NCBI GenBank assembly: GCA_034408745.1
Contig: JAWXCM010000139.1
Span: 1 to 9,623, forward strand
Length of the DNA stretch: 9,623 nt
Direction: 5' to 3'
DNA from: JAWXCM01 sp034408745
Lineage (GTDB): Bacteria > Acidobacteriota > Terriglobia > Bryobacterales > Bryobacteraceae
Every line of letters begins with the position of its first letter. Positions within the stretch are counted from its first letter, which is position 1. The position numbers were made by a program, and so were the translations under genes. Positions 6,898 to 9,623 of this stretch are shown here, in pieces. The notes under the pieces were generated by a model. The model was given only the letters and a program-made list of their open reading frames with translations. It ran no database searches and was not told the origin of the DNA.

Positions 6898-7302
6898 ACG
6901 CACTCGGAGTGGACCCGCACGGTCGCTGCCGCTGAGCGCGTCCCGTTGATCGACCTCGAAAAGCAGGTGGCGGCGAAATACGAAAGAATGGGTGAGGGAG
7001 CGGTTCAGGCTATGTTTCACGGAGATCACACACATACCAGCTGGACGGGAGCGCTGATCAACGCGCGCTGGATCGATCCCGATACCGGTCACCGGGTGGT
7101 CCGCCTTACTGACGAACCTGGCAGCGCCAGCCTCTACTTCAACCAGAACGGATATACGCCGAACGGCAAGCGCCTGGTCTACACCACGCCCGACGGGATC
7201 TCGGCGATGGACCTCGCCACCATGACGTCGAAGCAGGTTGTGAAGGGCCGCGTCCGCCTCATCGACGCCGGTCGTAAGAACGAGCGTGTCTACTACATCA
7301 AA
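6898..7302 (+). pseudogene. Chimera: CE12 C-terminus fused in frame to PL22 oligogalacturonate lyase N-terminus
   Basis: One open frame (open from 6820, reading to a stop at 7543-7545) holds two unrelated pieces. At 6898-7065, THSEWTRTVAAAERVPLIDL, then KYERMGEGAVQAMFHGDHTH and TSWTGALINA, are the C-terminus of an SGNH rhamnogalacturonan acetylesterase. They include the block V catalytic pair Asp-x-x-His in GDHTH. At 7066-7302 the text switches without a stop to RWIDPDTGHRVVRLTDEPGS, ASLYFNQNGYTPNGKRLVYT, TPDGISAMDL and NERVYYIKGG, the first propeller blades of PL22 oligogalacturonate lyase. Both the end of the first enzyme and the start of the second (signal peptide, any spacer) are gone. 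It is in a different frame from the fragments on both sides. After about 7303 this frame yields non-homologous sequence. It is clearly a deletion product; a working two-domain enzyme is excluded because neither catalytic domain is complete. Confidence 0.75.
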
Positions 7303-7993
7303 GGCGGCTCGGCTGCCCATGGCCATGTTCACCATGAATCTGCAAACCGGCGAGGTGAAGGTGATCCACAAGGCCACCGACTGGCTGAACCACCTTCTGT
7401 TCTCACCCACCGATCCGAAAATGCTGATGTTCTGCCACGAAGGCCCGTGGCACAAAGTGGACCGCATCTGGACCATCCGCACCGACGGCACGCAGTTGAC
7501 GAAGATCCACACCCGCACCATGGCCATGGAGATCTTCGGCCATGAGTTCTGGAGTCCCGACGGCAAGACCATCTGGTACGACCTGCAGACGCCTCGCGGT
7601 GAGGACTTCTGGATCGCCGGATACAACCTCGAAACGAAGCGCCGCGCCTGGTATCACCTGAATCGGAACGAGTGGTCCATCCACTTCAACGTGACGCGTG
7701 ACGAGAAGCTGTTCTGCGGCGATGGTGGCGATCCCGGCCAGGTGGCAAAGGCGCCTGACGGGCAGTGGATCTATCTCTTCCGGCCGGAACTCCTCGCGAA
7801 CCGCGGAATCGACGATGAAAAATTTGTTCAGCCTGGCGTTTTTCGAGCCGAGAAGCTGGTTAACATGTCGAAGCACAATTACCGCCTGGAGCCCAACGTG
7901 AGCTTCACGCCCGACCGGAAATGGGTGGTGTTCCGGTCCAATATGTTCGGCCCGACCTACGTGTTTGCAGCGGAGGTGGAGAAGGCCAAATGA
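7286..7993 (+). pseudogene. PL22 oligogalacturonate lyase, C-terminal fragment (about 229 residues)
   Basis: PL22 lyases are seven-bladed beta-propellers that split unsaturated oligogalacturonates in the last steps of pectin breakdown. Homology starts at about 7304 with AARLPMAMFTMNLQTGEV and runs to the stop: HKATDWLNHLLFSPTDP, MFCHEGPWHKVDRIWTIRTD, IHTRTMAMEIFGHEFWSPDG, TIWYDLQTPRGEDFWIAGYN, RNEWSIHFNVTRDEKLFCGD, GGDPGQVA, FRAEKLVNMSKHNYRLEPNV, FRSNMFGPTYVFA. A GTG at 7286 could open this frame, but its first five codons are a frame-shifted copy of the upstream reading. With the N-terminal piece (about 78 residues) the total is near 307, against 388 for the Yersinia enzyme, so about 80 residues, more than one blade, are missing. 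This fragment itself has no internal stop. Possibly translated, but a propeller without its first blades is unlikely to be active. Confidence 0.8.
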
Positions 7994-8030
7994 GAGAGTC
8001 GCCATAGTACCTGGACTTCGAGCCACGCTT

Positions 8031-8050
8031 CGGATTCGCCCGGGAATCCG
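8031..8050 (+). terminator. Possible weak terminator hairpin
   Basis: CGGATTC (8031-8037) and GAATCCG (8044-8050) form a perfect 7-bp stem with a 6-nt loop, 37 nt after the stop of the PL22 fragment. The bases after it (CGATTCTTCC) are only mildly T-rich, so intrinsic termination is uncertain. The position suits transcript ending. Confidence 0.3.
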
Positions 8051-8179
8051 CGATTCTTCCGCAGCATGGGCGAGGTGGATCGATAATACAGCACCGAGGA
8101 TAGGGGAGAGGCATCCAAATAAGTAGCGCCCCGCCACTGCCGTTGAGTGGTGTTCCCCGTCCTGCCTGAGACCCGGAAC

Positions 8180-8230
8180 CGACTGATGTAAGGGCGTGCA
8201 AAATACCCGGAAGTGGAGTAACATCAGTCG
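8180..8230. repeat. Perfect 10-bp inverted repeat upstream of the DUF1592 gene
   Basis: CGACTGATGT (8180-8189) is repeated in inverse orientation as ACATCAGTCG (8221-8230), with 31 nt between and no extension of pairing. The right arm ends 28 nt before the ATG at 8259. Such spacing fits a pair of half-sites for a looped or dimeric regulator, or an mRNA stem-loop in the leader. GGAACC at 8175-8180 touches the left arm and resembles an ECF-sigma -35 element, but the matching -10 is poor. Confidence 0.45.
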
Positions 8231-8258
8231 ACTAGAACTCGTTTATCTACATAAGGGA

Positions 8259-9623
8259 ATGCGCCTGCTGTTACTCGTTTTCTTCGCCCTCGCTCTGTCC
8301 GCGAACGCCGCCGACACCTCTTTCGACACCGCTGTAAAGCCGGTGCTGACGAAATCCTGCGTCCCGTGCCACAACGATCGGATGGCATCCGGGAGCCTCA
8401 ACATCCAGCAATACAACACGCTCTCCAGCATCGAGCCTGGCCGCGACCAGTGGGAAACCATCGTGCAGAAACTCCGGACGGGCGAAATGCCGCCGAAGGG
8501 TTTGCCGAAGCCCTCGCTCGACACCGTCAACGCGTTTATCGCGACGGTAAAGCAGGAATTCGAGCGAATTGACCGCTCCACCCCGGCCGATCCTGGCCGA
8601 GTGACGGCGCGTCGCCTGAACCGGGTGGAATACTCGAACACCATCCGCGACTTGCTGGCCGTCGATTTCCGCGCCGAAAAAGATTTCCCGACCGACGATT
8701 CGGGCCACGGCTTTGACAATATCGGCGACGTCCTGACCATCTCGCCCGTGCTGATGGAAAAATACCTGACCGCGGCGGAGCGCATCGCCTCCCGGGCGCT
8801 GGGGGCCGACCCGCTGCCGAAGCCGGTCGAGATCGCCTACGAGTCGAAGAACAAGAACATCCGCCGCATCGGCCGGGGCCTGGTGGAAGCGACGCACCGC
8901 GTCGACTTCGACGCCGAGTACCAGCTCATTATAGGCCTCCCGGGCGAACGCGCCAAAGATGCCGCGCCCGTAAAGCTCGGCTTCTGGATGGACGGCAAGC
9001 TGATTCACACCCAGATGGCCGAGACGAAGCCGTCGGGACTGAACTACTTCAATCCGTACTCGGAAGAAACGTTCAAGCTCTACCTGCCGGAAGGAGATCA
9101 CGTATTCCGCGCCGGCTTCATCGACGACGATTTCGTCAAGACCCTCAACGAAAAAGAAGCGTTCAGCGACAAAAAGAACAAGTTCCTGAACATGATCAAG
9201 TTCATCGGACCCTACCCGGCCAAAGGCGAAAAGGCCAGCCGGAAAAAAGTCCTGGTGTGCGACCCGAAAACGGGCGGCGCTCCGTGCGTCGAAAAGATTG
9301 TGGCGTCGATGGCCCGCCGGGCATACCGCCGTCCGGTGACCAAACCCGAAGTCGCCGGGCTGATGAACTTCGTCAGGATGGGCCAGGCCGACGGGCAGAG
9401 CGTCGAGCAGGGCATTCAGCTCGCGCTGCAGGCGATCCTCGTTTCGCCCCACTTCCTGTTCCGCATTGAGCGCAGCCCGAATCCGAACGATCCCACCAAA
9501 GTCCACCGCATTTCCGACGTCGAACTGGCGTCGCGACTGAGCTACTTCCTCTGGTCGTCGATGCCGGACGAGCCGCTTCAGGTGCTGGGCGAGACCAACC
9601 GGCTGCACGAACCGTCGGTACTC
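8259..9623 (+). CDS. Secreted c-type cytochrome with DUF1587/DUF1595/DUF1592 domains (3' end beyond window)
   Basis: 455 residues are read without a stop up to the window edge; family members usually run to 700-900. MRLLLLVFFALALSANAA is a signal peptide. A cytochrome domain follows with haem motif CVPCH (34-38) and GEMPP (75-79), whose Met is the likely distal ligand. DUF1587 spans about 114-180 (RVTARRLNRVEYSNTIRDLL, DFPTDDSGHGFDNIGDVLTI). A beta-rich middle, about 185-320, resembles a carbohydrate-binding-type sandwich. DUF1595 spans about 343-405 (CVEKIVASMARRAYRRPVTK, LQAILVSPHFLFRIE), and DUF1592 begins at about 416 (RISDVELASRLSYFLWSSMP). In Solibacteres and Planctomycetes these genes commonly sit beside DUF1552 or DUF1501 genes; the role is probably periplasmic redox linked to polymer degradation, unproven. 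The start is chosen for the signal peptide; AAGGG lies only 1 nt before the ATG, so a normal SD is lacking. Confidence 0.93.
   Translation, partial: MRLLLLVFFALALSANAADTSFDTAVKPVLTKSCVPCHNDRMASGSLNIQQYNTLSSIEPGRDQWETIVQKLRTGEMPPKGLPKPSLDTVNAFIATVKQEFERIDRSTPADPGRVTARRLNRVEYSNTIRDLLAVDFRAEKDFPTDDSGHGFDNIGDVLTISPVLMEKYLTAAERIASRALGADPLPKPVEIAYESKNKNIRRIGRGLVEATHRVDFDAEYQLIIGLPGERAKDAAPVKLGFWMDGKLIHTQMAETKPSGLNYFNPYSEETFKLYLPEGDHVFRAGFIDDDFVKTLNEKEAFSDKKNKFLNMIKFIGPYPAKGEKASRKKVLVCDPKTGGAPCVEKIVASMARRAYRRPVTKPEVAGLMNFVRMGQADGQSVEQGIQLALQAILVSPHFLFRIERSPNPNDPTKVHRISDVELASRLSYFLWSSMPDEPLQVLGETNRLHEPSVL

Larger units (their letters stand above)
7994..8258. other. Intergenic region without a recognisable gene
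   Basis: These 265 bases separate the PL22 remnant from the cytochrome/DUF1592 gene. I see no homologous protein in any frame, no tRNA-like fold and no insertion-sequence ends. A minus-strand open frame reaching from 7905 to 8201 overlaps the PL22 end and looks like no known family. The region contains a short hairpin and a perfect 10-bp inverted repeat, listed separately. It presumably holds the promoter of the downstream gene, but no convincing -35/-10 pair could be chosen. Confidence 0.5.

Noticed and set aside
6898..7302. A new natural bifunctional esterase-lyase
   Set aside because: The esterase part lacks its nucleophile block and the lyase part stops after the first blades; the frame then runs into non-homologous sequence.
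7905..8201. Minus-strand open frame of 98 codons across the PL22 end and the intergenic region
   Set aside because: No similarity to a known family, overlaps conserved plus-strand PL22 coding sequence, no SD.
8271..9608. Long minus-strand open frame (445 codons) under the cytochrome gene
   Set aside because: Arg, Val and Asp-rich composition without recognisable domains; the plus-strand frame has a signal peptide, CxxCH and DUF1587/DUF1592 motifs.
1..9623. CRISPR arrays, tRNA or rRNA genes, complete insertion sequences, phage genes
   Set aside because: No regularly spaced repeats, cloverleaf-like segments, transposase or integrase motifs, or paired terminal repeats with target duplications were seen.

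Overview
The window reads as a high-GC chromosomal segment of an Acidobacteriota bacterium, most likely of the Solibacter/Bryobacter type. The grounds are: DUF1501 and cytochrome/DUF1587/DUF1592 proteins (shared by Planctomycetes and Solibacteres), a secreted BACON/CARDB/DUF4214 protein, pectin-degradation remnants of CE12 and PL22 type, and the general style of the proteins. This placement is inference; there is no rRNA or other marker gene.

Layout. (1) Positions 1-304, minus strand: the C-terminal part of a DUF1501 (sulfatase-like fold) protein running off the left edge. It stops abruptly against a plus-strand fragment (about 303-446) of a TacT-like GNAT acetyltransferase, so two broken genes meet at one breakpoint. 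(2) 497-2107, minus: an intact secreted M28-family zinc aminopeptidase with a PA domain. (3) 2141-4808, plus: the cysD-cysN operon for ATP sulfurylase, starting only 33 bp from the divergent peptidase gene. (4) 4893-6506, plus: a secreted protein with BACON-like, CARDB-like and DUF4214 regions. (5) 6596-7993, plus: a wrecked pectin locus in which a CE12 rhamnogalacturonan acetylesterase and a PL22 oligogalacturonate lyase have collapsed into three fragments in alternating frames through several internal deletions. (6) 7994-8258: an intergenic region with a small hairpin and a perfect 10-bp inverted repeat. (7) 8259 to the right edge, plus: a secreted c-type cytochrome fused to DUF1587/DUF1595/DUF1592.

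The most interesting biology is in the sulfate-activation pair. CysD carries a CC...CxxC cysteine set where the E. coli enzyme has other residues. The set matches the arrangement that binds the [4Fe-4S] cluster in the homologous APS reductases. CysN carries a C-terminal extension that looks like a shrunken APS kinase (CysC) domain whose P-loop and APS-binding motifs are gone. Together they suggest ATP sulfurylase in a lineage that may have left the PAPS route and reduces APS directly, with a pseudo-kinase domain kept for another role.

The second theme is repeated gene collapse. At least four deletion-type junctions lie in 6.6-7.3 kb and one more near position 303, while all other genes look intact. 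This may be real pathway decay or an assembly fault; read coverage would decide.
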